Below are positions 25,645 to 34,363 of a stretch of 64,000 nucleotides of DNA, piece after piece. The stretch is from the NCBI GenBank assembly GCA_020073185.1, contig JAIQFT010000004.1:1-64000 (forward strand), written 5' to 3'. The first letter of the stretch is position 1, and every line of letters starts with the position of its first letter. The DNA comes from Terriglobia bacterium. GTDB taxonomy: Bacteria > Acidobacteriota > Terriglobia > Terriglobales > Acidobacteriaceae. The notes under the pieces were generated by a model. The model was not told the origin of the DNA, did no database searches, and was given only the letters and a program-made list of their open reading frames with translations. The position numbers and the translations under genes are program-made.

Positions 25645-26454
25645 GTGCCGCTGATGGAAACGTCGTTTTACATGCAGAAGATCACTGCCGACCGCTCCCT
25701 CCTCTTGGAAGAGCAGGAAGCCTTGGAAGGCCAGACCCTGCTCTCCATCGAAACCTGTGATGACCTTTCCCAAGACGACTTCTACGTCTACTCATTGGAA
25801 CATCCCGCAGAATGGCTCACTGTGCTCCGCTCTCTGTCCCTGGAGCAGCAAGAGATGCTTCTCAGCTACTACTGCCTGAGCAAGACACAGCTTATTCTCG
25901 GCAGAATCCTGGGCAGTACGCAGACCGTCTGCTCCTTCCGTATCCGGATGGCCATCAAAGTCGCCGGTTGCTTCGTGATGTTAGGCGGACCGCCCACGGT
26001 GGAATGGATGCACAAGATTCTGCTCAAGGCCGGATACGAGAACAAACTGAAGAAGGCACCCCTGTCAGAGATGATTGCGCTGTATGCCCAGTGCCAGTCA
26101 TTTGAGCAGGTCGCTGGGAAATTCAAGGTCAAGAACAGACCAGACGTTCGCCGCACGATGAGCCGGGCCGCCAAGTACCTGATGCGTGGGGATAGCCTAG
26201 CGAAGAACAATTTCTTTGCTGATGGTGCACAGTTTGATGAAGGGATAGCTTTGCCGGAGGAGATAGCCTTGGGTGCTTACATCTTCACGCTAATAGACCG
26301 GGCCAACCCAAATGGGCAGGGCATAAGCAAGCGACAGCGGGCCAAGACAGCCCGGTTCGTCATGTTCCGCGATCCAAAGTGTGTGGGAGAATTCCGCTTG
26401 AGGGTTGAAGACCCCGGCTTTGACGCGATGTTCGTGAGCCAAGCGAATTGCTGA
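25645..26454 (+). CDS. Sigma-region-4-like DNA-binding protein, possible late regulator
   Basis: 269 residues. About residues 65-100 read SLEQQEMLLSYYCLSKTQLILGRILGSTQTVCSFRIR, with the pattern of a sigma-70 region 4 helix-turn-helix (LSLEQQE.LL..Y.LSKTQ..LG..LG). A second helical repeat (QSFEQVAGKFKVKNRPDVRRTMSRAAKYL) at about 150-180 looks like another helix-turn-helix. No other sigma regions are seen. It is one of few rightward genes and abuts the convergent gene at 26455, so it is transcribed apart from the structural operon. A role in late transcription is inference. Confidence 0.6.
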   Translation: MPLMETSFYMQKITADRSLLLEEQEALEGQTLLSIETCDDLSQDDFYVYSLEHPAEWLTVLRSLSLEQQEMLLSYYCLSKTQLILGRILGSTQTVCSFRIRMAIKVAGCFVMLGGPPTVEWMHKILLKAGYENKLKKAPLSEMIALYAQCQSFEQVAGKFKVKNRPDVRRTMSRAAKYLMRGDSLAKNNFFADGAQFDEGIALPEEIALGAYIFTLIDRANPNGQGISKRQRAKTARFVMFRDPKCVGEFRLRVEDPGFDAMFVSQANC

Positions 26455-26724
26455 TTACTTGCGGAGTGTGATGAGAGTGTCCACAACCCGGTTCGTGCCC
26501 GCGTTGACCGCTTCCACGATCTCTTTGTGGCCCTGCGTTTCCAGGTCCACGCCCTTCTGAACTTCCGTGATGATGTCCTGCTTGAAATGTGCCAGGTGGT
26601 TGTTGACGAGCCGGTCGAAGAAGCCGCGTGCCCGCCATGCCAGAATGAGAAGAGTCGGAGGGGTGACCAGCGGGAGGTAGGGTGTTATGAGTTGTGAGAA
26701 TGTGACCGTCGTCTGAGGATTCAT
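26455..26724 (-). CDS. Single-membrane-helix protein, holin/spanin-like
   Basis: 89 residues with one hydrophobic segment near the N-terminus (LITPYLPLVTPPTLLILAW) and a long amphipathic helix after it (HFKQDIITEVQKGVDLETQGHKEIVEAV). The size, topology and place at the end of the late operon beside a two-helix membrane protein suggest a lysis function (holin or membrane-anchored accessory), but no family signature is visible. Confidence 0.5.
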   Translation of the reverse strand: MNPQTTVTFSQLITPYLPLVTPPTLLILAWRARGFFDRLVNNHLAHFKQDIITEVQKGVDLETQGHKEIVEAVNAGTNRVVDTLITLRK

Positions 26725-26762
26725 TATCGGCTCCGCACCTATCTACCTTTCGATCCGAAAGT

Positions 26763-27002
26763 TTAACCTTTGTCTGAGGAAGTGTCGGGAGCCGGGGCCG
26801 CGCTGTCCGTCTTGGTGGCGAAGTGGTCCTCTTTCGCGCTGTGGCCCAGGACGAAGCCCATAAGAGTGCCCATGAACGCGATGTAGGTGGCGTCCAGCCG
26901 GTGCAGGTAGTGGAGCACGTTGCCGCTGACAAAGAAGCCCAGGCAGAACGCGGTGGTCCTGCCCTGTGCCCATGCGAAGATTTTGCCCAGGTCCAGCCTC
27001 AT
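26763..27002 (-). CDS. Small membrane protein, holin candidate
   Basis: 79 residues with two hydrophobic helices (TTAFCLGFFVSGNVLHYL and TYIAFMGTLMGFVLGHS) joined by a short turn, and a charged C-terminal tail, as in class II holins. The start overlaps the stop of the upstream tail-fibre-like gene (27002), so it is translated with the late genes. No endolysin gene is adjacent. Confidence 0.55.
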   Translation of the reverse strand: MRLDLGKIFAWAQGRTTAFCLGFFVSGNVLHYLHRLDATYIAFMGTLMGFVLGHSAKEDHFATKTDSAAPAPDTSSDKG

Positions 27003-27796
27003 TAGAATGTTGCCTCGGAATAGTGCAGAAGTACATCCACCGTGCCATTGCCTAGAGTGGCCACTGCACTGAGTCCGACGTAGAGTCCCACGCCGGTTCC
27101 ATCACCCATGACGCCGAAGCCGGAAGACCCGTTGACGACGGAGTTCTGGTTGGTTGCTTGCGTGATGAAGCCATCTGCTGGGAAGTAGCCGATGTTGACG
27201 GTTCCACTCGCGGTCGAAGGACCGAAGACGAAGAAGGCTCCGGCTCCGATGGTGTAGGGTGTCGCCCCAGCCCGGTAGTACGCGGCCCCTCCCAGCGGAG
27301 TTAGGATCTTCCCGGATACCGCAGGCACGATCAACTTCGGCGTCGTGCCGATGGCGAGGATGTCGGCGGAACTCAGCGTGAACTTGATGGTCTTGACCAC
27401 GAAGTCGGTTTCAACAACCGGGGTGAACTGGACTACGTTCGTGCCGTCGCTGTAGATGGCCATGACCGTTCCCTGGGGAATGATGACGCCCGTGGACCCG
27501 CCCGCCGTCGTCTTGACAGTGATCGTGTAGGTTCCGGTCGTCTGGTTGCGTACAAAGTAGGGCCGCTTGACGGCTGGGAGCTTCAGGTTGATGTTGCCGG
27601 TCAGCAACCCAGTTAGCTGGAGCACCATCCCGTTGACGACCGTGGACGCCGGGGTGACATCCGCGCTACCCGCGCAGTTGATGCCCAGTTGGTCCGTCAG
27701 CGCGGTATCCAGCGTGTCGAAGGCAGCGTTGGCCGTGACCTCCTTTGAGGTCTGGCTTGCAGCAATGTGTGAAATGCCCAGGTTAGGTGTTGACAT
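27002..27796 (-). CDS. Phage tail-associated protein, DUF2793-like N-terminus
   Basis: 264 residues starting MSTPNLGISHIAASQTSKEVTANAAFDTLD, which resembles DUF2793-type phage and GTA tail proteins (STPNL.L..IA.+Q..K.VT.N.A...LD). The remainder is beta-rich with many Gly/Thr, compatible with a fibre or decoration domain, and ends with a domain (GYFPADGFITQATNQNSV, VDVLLHYSEATF) in the style of phage tail-fibre tips. Confidence 0.65.
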   Translation of the reverse strand: MSTPNLGISHIAASQTSKEVTANAAFDTLDTALTDQLGINCAGSADVTPASTVVNGMVLQLTGLLTGNINLKLPAVKRPYFVRNQTTGTYTITVKTTAGGSTGVIIPQGTVMAIYSDGTNVVQFTPVVETDFVVKTIKFTLSSADILAIGTTPKLIVPAVSGKILTPLGGAAYYRAGATPYTIGAGAFFVFGPSTASGTVNIGYFPADGFITQATNQNSVVNGSSGFGVMGDGTGVGLYVGLSAVATLGNGTVDVLLHYSEATF

Positions 27797-27805
27797 GATT
27801 TCTCC

Positions 27806-28618
27806 TTAGTTTCTTCCCGTGGGATAAATCTGTCCCACCTTGTTGATACCGCCTCCGCTTGAACTTGCGCCCATAGGGTCGGTGTTAATTGAAAACCGCG
27901 TAGCCGTTGCCGCTAACAGCGGGCCTTGGGCAGCCGTTGCTGCCACTGTCGGGACACCCGCTGTCGTGCCGATTGACTGCACCTGAAAGGCAATCGCTCC
28001 GGCTTCCCAGGGGTTGCTGGCAATCGTAAAACCCGCCACCGCCGCGAAAGCAGTGGTATTGAACGCATCCTCAAAACCCGCTCTAGCCTGATTAGGACTA
28101 CCCGCCGCCGTAGTGCGCATCGTATAGCCCGTTCCGGCTGTTACGGATGTGAGCGCCGCGCCACAATCAAAATAGCCGATCCACAATTCATTCTCATAGT
28201 TTGTTGCAAGTGCTGCGGACGAAGGCGTCGTGCTGGTTCCTGTGGCCGTGTGAATGTCTGTGTCTACAAGCACCACCATCCCCTGCGTAAGCGGCCCCGT
28301 GACCGGGTATTCGGCATCGAATAATTGGACGTTCGTGACGCTGCCCGTGAAATTTGCCGTCAACGTAGTAGCGACGTTGTGGCCATCCAGGCAATACCAG
28401 ATTTGACAATGGTTTGAACCATTGTCGATCTGAATTTTACTGACCCAGGTGTTACCCGTGCCGCCTGATACTGAGACGGTTTGGGCACCAGCCCAAGCCA
28501 CAAGACAGATCAACACCGAGTGCACAGCCGGGGTGCCCAGCGTGAGCGTCTTTGCGGATATTGGTCCGGCGTCAATCTGCGTCTGCTGCTTGTTAGTCGG
28601 TGCCGCCCATGTCGCCAT
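27806..28618 (-). CDS. Phage structural protein, tail-fibre or decoration type
   Basis: 270 residues, beta-rich, low in charge, with repeated Thr/Ser/Gly/Ala strands and no transmembrane segment. No family recognised. It lies inside a run of four fibre-like genes downstream of the tail tip and touches the stop/start of its neighbours with gaps below 10 bp, so a virion-surface role is likely from context only. Confidence 0.6.
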   Translation of the reverse strand: MATWAAPTNKQQTQIDAGPISAKTLTLGTPAVHSVLICLVAWAGAQTVSVSGGTGNTWVSKIQIDNGSNHCQIWYCLDGHNVATTLTANFTGSVTNVQLFDAEYPVTGPLTQGMVVLVDTDIHTATGTSTTPSSAALATNYENELWIGYFDCGAALTSVTAGTGYTMRTTAAGSPNQARAGFEDAFNTTAFAAVAGFTIASNPWEAGAIAFQVQSIGTTAGVPTVAATAAQGPLLAATATRFSINTDPMGASSSGGGINKVGQIYPTGRN

Positions 28619-29703
28619 TAGCTATACCTTGCCATATACCCCGATGATTGGCCGTTACTGGGAATCGCGCTACTGTTCACGTCGTTGGTGATGTATGTCT
28701 GCTGCACCCCGTAGATCGTGATATAGACCACCTGGTCGTCGGAAAAGTCATGTCCTCTGTAAACCATGATTCCGGTCAGCGGGTTGCCTATGCCTCCGAT
28801 AAGAGGGAATATCGGGCTAACACACGTTGTTGAACCCACATTTCCCGTGGTTGCTGTCTTCACAACGATAGCCGCGAATCCACCCGTCTCAGTGGTTGTG
28901 CCTGCCCCTGTGGGAAAGAGGGATTGCTGTATGCCCGAGCCACCGTTTGGCCCGATGTGAGCATAGTTGTAGTACGACCCTGTTGGTGTCCCAGAATTGT
29001 CATAACTGCGCTCTAGGTTGAAGACGAAGACCTGATTGGTGTTCGCCTGGAACATCAGCAGCGTCATGCGCCCCGAATCTCCCGACAAGTGGCAAGGCAA
29101 CACAGTAGTGACCGACGAGTTGGACTGTGTGGTCTGCCGGGTGCTGGAGTTTGTGAGGGAGCCGGAGCCGTTTGCACCCGTGCCGACGCTGAGGGCTATG
29201 GAAGCACGAGTGGCGAAACTGCCGTTCGTGCCGTACTCGACCTTCGCGTACACGTCAAAGCCGACGCTGTCCCCGGTCTTCCAGATTTCGTACACGTATG
29301 CGCCTGTTCCTGGCACAGCCGCTAGTGCCGTGGTAGTGCCGGAGCCAGAGTGGGTTTCGTTGGATTGCGTACTCAGCGCGACGGTGACCGTGCCGCTCGC
29401 CCCACCCGATACGGCGGTGAGTGTAGCGGTGACGTTGTTGCCGCCCGTACCGAATCCGGTTACAGTGACGGACATCCCGATACGCGGGTCCGGCCCGGTA
29501 TACGATGAATAGGAATAGACCGCAGTTGCACCGACAGTCACCTGAGTTAGAGTGAGTACGGTTGCCGTCCAAACTACCTGCCCGGTGTCGCTGGTCTGTA
29601 TCCAGCCGCAAGTAGCGAAGAAGGCGCTAATGGGAGTGGCCCAGGCTTTGAAGGTAGTTAGGGTTGTGTTGTCGGGTGCCAAAGAGCTTGTGTATGTTGC
29701 CAT
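28618..29703 (-). CDS. Phage structural protein, tail-fibre type
   Basis: 361 residues. The N-terminus (YTSSLAPDNTTLTTFKAWATPISAFFATCGWIQTSDTGQVVW) resembles the start of phage tail proteins that carry a small baseplate- or fibre-attachment domain; the middle has a beta-sandwich-like stretch (TVTGFGTGGNNVTATLTAVSG). It overlaps both neighbours by one base, so it is translated in a tight operon. No enzymatic motif is seen. Confidence 0.62.
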   Translation of the reverse strand: MATYTSSLAPDNTTLTTFKAWATPISAFFATCGWIQTSDTGQVVWTATVLTLTQVTVGATAVYSYSSYTGPDPRIGMSVTVTGFGTGGNNVTATLTAVSGGASGTVTVALSTQSNETHSGSGTTTALAAVPGTGAYVYEIWKTGDSVGFDVYAKVEYGTNGSFATRASIALSVGTGANGSGSLTNSSTRQTTQSNSSVTTVLPCHLSGDSGRMTLLMFQANTNQVFVFNLERSYDNSGTPTGSYYNYAHIGPNGGSGIQQSLFPTGAGTTTETGGFAAIVVKTATTGNVGSTTCVSPIFPLIGGIGNPLTGIMVYRGHDFSDDQVVYITIYGVQQTYITNDVNSSAIPSNGQSSGYMARYS

Positions 29704-30434
29704 TATGCTTCCTCGATTTTCGTTACCAGAGTCACCGTCACAGTGCTTGGTGAGGCCGTGTTATTAGTGATCGTGTAATAGATACTGCTGGTTGGTGAGC
29801 CGTCACCATTCGCCCCGTATACCTCTGGCGAACAAATGAAGCCACTCAACGGCGCAGATGCGCTGCCATCTAGGACGAAGTCCATGATGACGCCATGGCT
29901 GGTGTTGATAGCCGGAAGCGAGTAGGTGCCTCGCGAGATGTCGGCATTCCTCTGGGCAGCCGTGCTATACAGCCGCACACGACAAGACCTATCCACCGTC
30001 ACCGCGACGATGGCGAAACTCTTGGCGATCGTCATGCTGCCGGTCTCGTATGCGCCCGCCGCGATAGTGCCAGTGGTGTAGACGACGTTGGCCCGCGAAG
30101 CCACTGTGCCGTTCGTGCCGTTCGTGCCGTTGGCCCCGGTTGCGCCCGTTGCGCCCGTCGGACCAATCAGCGCAGTACCGGCTGGCCAGGTGCCCGATGC
30201 CTTTGGACCGAAGAGGTAATGTGAAGTTGTGTTGATGTAGAAGTCGCCGTTGTTGCCCTCCGTAGTGGGGTCAACTGTCCCGTACAGCACCAGGCTTCCG
30301 CCTGAATCAGCGTATGCCGAGACGGGTACTGGCTGGCTTGGGTCAGCAGGAACCGCACCCTTTTGCCACTTGACGTTCGCTTTGCCGGCTGGAGGGGCCG
30401 GATTGGTGTCGTTCAGGTTGATTATGTAAGCCAT
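29703..30434 (-). CDS. Tail fibre protein with collagen-like repeats
   Basis: 243 residues. A central stretch of seven or more G-X-Y triplets (GPTGATGATGANGTNGTNGT) is flanked by an N-terminal domain (FYINTTSHYLFGPKASGTWP, typical of fibres with collagen-like stalks) and a C-terminal beta domain. Collagen-like triplets form trimeric stalks in phage fibres. It follows the tail-tip gene directly. Confidence 0.75.
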   Translation of the reverse strand: MAYIINLNDTNPAPPAGKANVKWQKGAVPADPSQPVPVSAYADSGGSLVLYGTVDPTTEGNNGDFYINTTSHYLFGPKASGTWPAGTALIGPTGATGATGANGTNGTNGTVASRANVVYTTGTIAAGAYETGSMTIAKSFAIVAVTVDRSCRVRLYSTAAQRNADISRGTYSLPAINTSHGVIMDFVLDGSASAPLSGFICSPEVYGANGDGSPTSSIYYTITNNTASPSTVTVTLVTKIEEA

Positions 30435-30437
30435 CCC

Positions 30438-33400
30438 TTAACTCCCGTTCACCACGAAGCCACCCGAAGACAGGTCAACTGTGTCAATAGGAGGTAGAGT
30501 CCCTATCGCGACTGACTTCAGCGTTGCGGTAGCCTTGAAACCACGGTCAACAATCGCGGAGACTTGATACACGTTCACGTATAGCGTGCTCTGGTGCGAA
30601 CCGAAGTCTGTAACCTGGTCAGCCGCCGCGTATGTGGCGCGATTCACGGTAGCCGTTATGGTGCGCTTCACCGTCCCGCCCAGGCCGGAGAGAATCTCTA
30701 CCACGTAGCTCTGCGAAGCCTCGTTCAGCGGTACATCACCTGTGCTATCCAGCCATGCGCCGCCGTACCGCGTGCGCCGGAGCCAACCGATGGTCCAGTC
30801 GTACGAGCTTCCGTCCTGGCTCCCGACAATCTGGCAAGGCGCGAAAGGCTTCAGGTCGTTGCCGCCTTGCGTGTAAGGGACGTTGCCGCTACTCGCGATG
30901 ACGTTGCCCAGCGTGACGGCCTGGTAGTACCGAGGCGAGCCGATTGCGCTTGTCGCCATCGTTATCCGACCCGTGCTGCCATCCGACTCGAGCAGGATGA
31001 AGGCGTCGCCAGTTGCGTGATCCCCGCAATGAGTCTCCGTACCGTTGCGCCCGCGCATCAGGTATCTCAATGTGTAGCTGCCTCCGCCGTTGTCTACCAC
31101 GTCGCGGAAGTTGACGGCCTCCCAGCGCCCCTCCGCTCCAATTAGGGCGAAATTCTTGCCGTTCAGGAAGTCAAGGTCGGAGACCGCCGCGAGCGTACCG
31201 TTCGCCATCTTCACCGTGATGGTGTTGGCGGTGTCTAGGGTCCAGGCATCTAGGGCCGGGGCCGCTAGGCTTGCCGTGAGGAAGCCGAACGTCGGCTCCA
31301 CGACGGAGGCACCAATCTGTGTGTTGGAGATACCGTCAGGGGATTGTTCAAGCACAGCACCTGGCCAGGTTCCCGTGCCGCTAGGCGTCAACGAGAAGTA
31401 GAAGCCGGACAGCGTATCGTTCTCGTCGCTATCCTGAAGCAACGGAGTGTCCAAGACGTAGAGCGTGGTGCCGGGTGTATAGGCTAGCGTGCTGCTGTGG
31501 TCTACCAGCCCGCCGCTCGAAGTCGCAGTGCTCGTGAAGACCGTACTGTCCTCCGTCACCGCCGCTAGCTGTATCTGGAAGCCGAGTCCCAGCGTTGCCT
31601 TCACCAGCCGAACCGTGAAGGTGTATCCCTTGTAGGAGATCGTTCCCACGTCCAGCGGGTCGGCTAGCAGGTACTTCTGCGCGGTCTGGAGCGTGTAGCT
31701 GTTGCGCTGCGTCCAGAGCATGTAGAGCACCTTCTGCGCGATCTGCCGAGCTTCGGTAGCCGTTAGAACGACGGGAATTTCAATACTGAGCTTGTCGGCA
31801 GCCTTGGTGGTGCCGAACCGCTGCTCAAACTGGTTGCCTTGCTGGAAATCGTTGTTAACGTCCAGGTAGGTAATGTTCACCTGAGCCGGTAGATTGATTT
31901 CCTGCGTGCGGTCCTCTACGAACCGGACACCCTTCTCCACATCCATCAGGTCTTGTTCGGCTACCGCGAATGTGGCCGATTGGCCAGATGGTACAAACTT
32001 GAGTTTGAAGTCCGACTCTACTCCGCCGAACAGGAATGCCTGGGTTAGCTTGTCCAGCGCGGCGCGGCCCGTAGTCTGGTTGCCGACCAGGTAGCCACGA
32101 ACGTCAATCCCGGCCAACTGGCTAACATCGATGTTGCCCACGTCAACCGTGGAGCGGGTGCAGATGTCCTGGACAATAGCATCCAAGCTAGCCGCTGTGC
32201 CTTGTTTGTTGATCCTGATAAAACTCCAACGATTGATCCCGTCGCTATGCTTGCCCGTGACCAGCGTTCGGCACCCGACGGCTGGCAGGTAGCGTCCGAG
32301 GTTATACGTCGTCGCGCCATGGGTGGTCACATCGTAACTTGCGATATAGTCCAGGCCCGCCACCTGAAAGACGTGGAACGATTTGCCGTCGTGACCCTGG
32401 AGCCACATTTGCCCGTTCTCGTCTACTCCGTCGTGAGCACATTCCATCATGGCAACGTCGGAAGCCGGGTTGCCCACATAGGAGCTAATATCTACCGCAC
32501 TTGTGATGGTCTGGGTGCCGCAGTCCCACTTGATCAGGTAGCCGTAGCAAGTCACAAAGACTAGCGAGTTGTCGGTGTCCGATCGCCAGATGCCGAGAGG
32601 CTGCCCGTAGGTTGAGCAATCCATCTCGTAATTGTTGCTGCTCATGTACCAGCCCGTGATGTTGGAAGCTCCGGCGAGCAAATTGACACGAGTAATGTAA
32701 GCAACATCCGTGTTGCTAGAACCGACAGCAACACCTAGTGCCCAGAGCACCTGATCGCTACCAACTACAATGCCGAGACGGCTATGACCCATCGGAACCG
32801 AAGCACCATAGGCAGACAGCCAGGCTGAGCCATCCCCATCTAGCTTTGTTCTTCCAGCATAAAAGCCAGCCACCTTGTCGTCACTGATGGTGTAGACGCG
32901 ACGGTTGCCCGCGTCATCGTGAAAGACGATTGTGTAGTTGGTCTCGTACGGGTACGGCGGCCACGAACTCATTTGGCAAACGGTGAAATCCGGGTTGTAC
33001 TTCGTCAAAGTGTAATAGCCGTTGCCGGGGCCGTAGATGTAGCCATCCTCGTCAACGGCGAAACTGCCCGGACGCGCAGCATTGAAGGTGGGCTGCGTGA
33101 CGGGGAAGGACGCATCTTGCACATCATAGGCGTGGGTGTTGATGTTGTACTTGGAGAACTTTGAAACGCCCGAACTTTTCTCTTCAAGGAAAATCTGCCC
33201 CAGGTTGGAGGCGTATCCTATGATAGTGTCGATGTTGACGTTGTCGTTTAAACAAACCGCAGGTGTGGGTGGAGCAGCAACAAACGCTACCTCCGCCGTG
33301 AAGTTTGGCAGCCGGTTGCCGAAGTTTGTCAGGTCGAAATCTTCGAGAACGACATAGATCAGACCACGATAGGCCGGGACGTTGGCAGCCCCGTGAAGCG

Positions 33401-33935
33401 CACAGAGGGCAGAGTCCGGTAGCTGGTCTTCGTCGCCCCGGTAGCAGCGCAGCATGAGACCCTTGACCGCCGTGACAGCCGAGGCTCCGCTCTCGTCATA
33501 GATGAGCTTGCCGTCCGCCCATAGCTTGATGATGTTGCCGACACCTTCGCACAGCGCAACAGCTGCTGTAGTCGTGTAGGTGTAGGTGATCTGCTTGCCC
33601 GAAGGCGCACCTTTGGCGCTGACCTCCTTGACGTTCTTGTGCTCTTGTAGACCGCTAGAGTCTATGACGTTGCCCGCTAGCCGAACTGTCCCGTAGCCGA
33701 TGGGAATCGGGACACCATAGGTGCTGACTTGTACGCGGAGGTCGTTAAGGCGCGGCCCCTCCTGCGTTGGTAGGTGCCCAGGGAAAGCGATACCACCGAT
33801 GATGCTGCCAGCCGTCATGCCCAGGCTGAAGCCGGTCATCGCGGAAGACAGGCCACCAGCGAAGCCAAGCCACCCTAGACCACCCGTGAATGCTCCTAGG
33901 ATGCCAAAGCCGATCGCGATTGCAAATCTGGCCAT
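30438..33935 (-). CDS. Tail tip / tail hub protein (GTA and lambda gpJ type) with inserted propeller-like region
   Basis: 1165 residues. The N-terminus has Gly-rich hydrophobic segments (GFGILGAFTGGLGWLGFAGG) and then the conserved hub start (DLRVQVSTYGVPIPIGYGTVRLAGNVID), as in GTA-type tail-tip proteins. Residues from about 235 to 575 depart from the hub pattern and look like a series of beta-propeller blades (DEDGYIYGPGNG, VGSDQVLWALG, DNSLVFVTCYG). The hub pattern resumes at IVQDICTRSTVDVGNIDVSQLAGIDVRGYLVG. It is the last of the DUF2460-DUF2163-NlpC-hub set and probably contacts the cell surface. Confidence 0.8.
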   Translation of the reverse strand: MARFAIAIGFGILGAFTGGLGWLGFAGGLSSAMTGFSLGMTAGSIIGGIAFPGHLPTQEGPRLNDLRVQVSTYGVPIPIGYGTVRLAGNVIDSSGLQEHKNVKEVSAKGAPSGKQITYTYTTTAAVALCEGVGNIIKLWADGKLIYDESGASAVTAVKGLMLRCYRGDEDQLPDSALCALHGAANVPAYRGLIYVVLEDFDLTNFGNRLPNFTAEVAFVAAPPTPAVCLNDNVNIDTIIGYASNLGQIFLEEKSSGVSKFSKYNINTHAYDVQDASFPVTQPTFNAARPGSFAVDEDGYIYGPGNGYYTLTKYNPDFTVCQMSSWPPYPYETNYTIVFHDDAGNRRVYTISDDKVAGFYAGRTKLDGDGSAWLSAYGASVPMGHSRLGIVVGSDQVLWALGVAVGSSNTDVAYITRVNLLAGASNITGWYMSSNNYEMDCSTYGQPLGIWRSDTDNSLVFVTCYGYLIKWDCGTQTITSAVDISSYVGNPASDVAMMECAHDGVDENGQMWLQGHDGKSFHVFQVAGLDYIASYDVTTHGATTYNLGRYLPAVGCRTLVTGKHSDGINRWSFIRINKQGTAASLDAIVQDICTRSTVDVGNIDVSQLAGIDVRGYLVGNQTTGRAALDKLTQAFLFGGVESDFKLKFVPSGQSATFAVAEQDLMDVEKGVRFVEDRTQEINLPAQVNITYLDVNNDFQQGNQFEQRFGTTKAADKLSIEIPVVLTATEARQIAQKVLYMLWTQRNSYTLQTAQKYLLADPLDVGTISYKGYTFTVRLVKATLGLGFQIQLAAVTEDSTVFTSTATSSGGLVDHSSTLAYTPGTTLYVLDTPLLQDSDENDTLSGFYFSLTPSGTGTWPGAVLEQSPDGISNTQIGASVVEPTFGFLTASLAAPALDAWTLDTANTITVKMANGTLAAVSDLDFLNGKNFALIGAEGRWEAVNFRDVVDNGGGSYTLRYLMRGRNGTETHCGDHATGDAFILLESDGSTGRITMATSAIGSPRYYQAVTLGNVIASSGNVPYTQGGNDLKPFAPCQIVGSQDGSSYDWTIGWLRRTRYGGAWLDSTGDVPLNEASQSYVVEILSGLGGTVKRTITATVNRATYAAADQVTDFGSHQSTLYVNVYQVSAIVDRGFKATATLKSVAIGTLPPIDTVDLSSGGFVVNGS

Positions 33936-34360
33936 TACTCAACTCCCTTGAAGGTGAAGCACGCTGCAATGTGTCGCCGCCAATACTGGTCGATGTAGTT
34001 CTCTACTACTTCGTTGTTGATCCGGTTGTAGGCATGGATCATGGTCAGGTGCCCGTTCAGCGAGGCAACCAGCGCGGTATGGCAGGGACTGTGGGGCAGT
34101 CGCAGGATGATTACGTCGCCCGGCTGCATCTGCGCGATAGGCTTCTCTACCATCCGTTCGCGTGCGCCATCCAGGACACGAGTACCCTCCGGCTCCCGTG
34201 TGTAGTTGGTCTCGTCCTCAACGGCGATGCCGAGTTCTTTGGCGACCATGATAGGCAGCCCGACGCAATCGCAAGCCTGTCCTTTCACCCGTCCTTGATG
34301 GACGAAGGGAGTGCCGATCCAGGACCGGCCCGCTGCCACGATTTGTTCGCGTGTGGGCAT
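33935..34360 (-). CDS. NlpC/P60-family tail peptidase
   Basis: 141 residues with the NlpC/P60 layout: catalytic Cys in ACDCVGLP (about residue 31), GDVIILRLPHSPCHTAL with the catalytic His (about residue 90), and a following His/Asn strand (MIHAYNRINN). In GTAs and siphoviruses this small protein sits at the tail tip and cuts peptidoglycan during DNA entry. Its position between DUF2163 and the hub gene is the conserved one. It is the only cell-wall hydrolase recognised in the prophage. Confidence 0.85.
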   Translation of the reverse strand: MPTREQIVAAGRSWIGTPFVHQGRVKGQACDCVGLPIMVAKELGIAVEDETNYTREPEGTRVLDGARERMVEKPIAQMQPGDVIILRLPHSPCHTALVASLNGHLTMIHAYNRINNEVVENYIDQYWRRHIAACFTFKGVE

Positions 34361-34363
34361 AGG

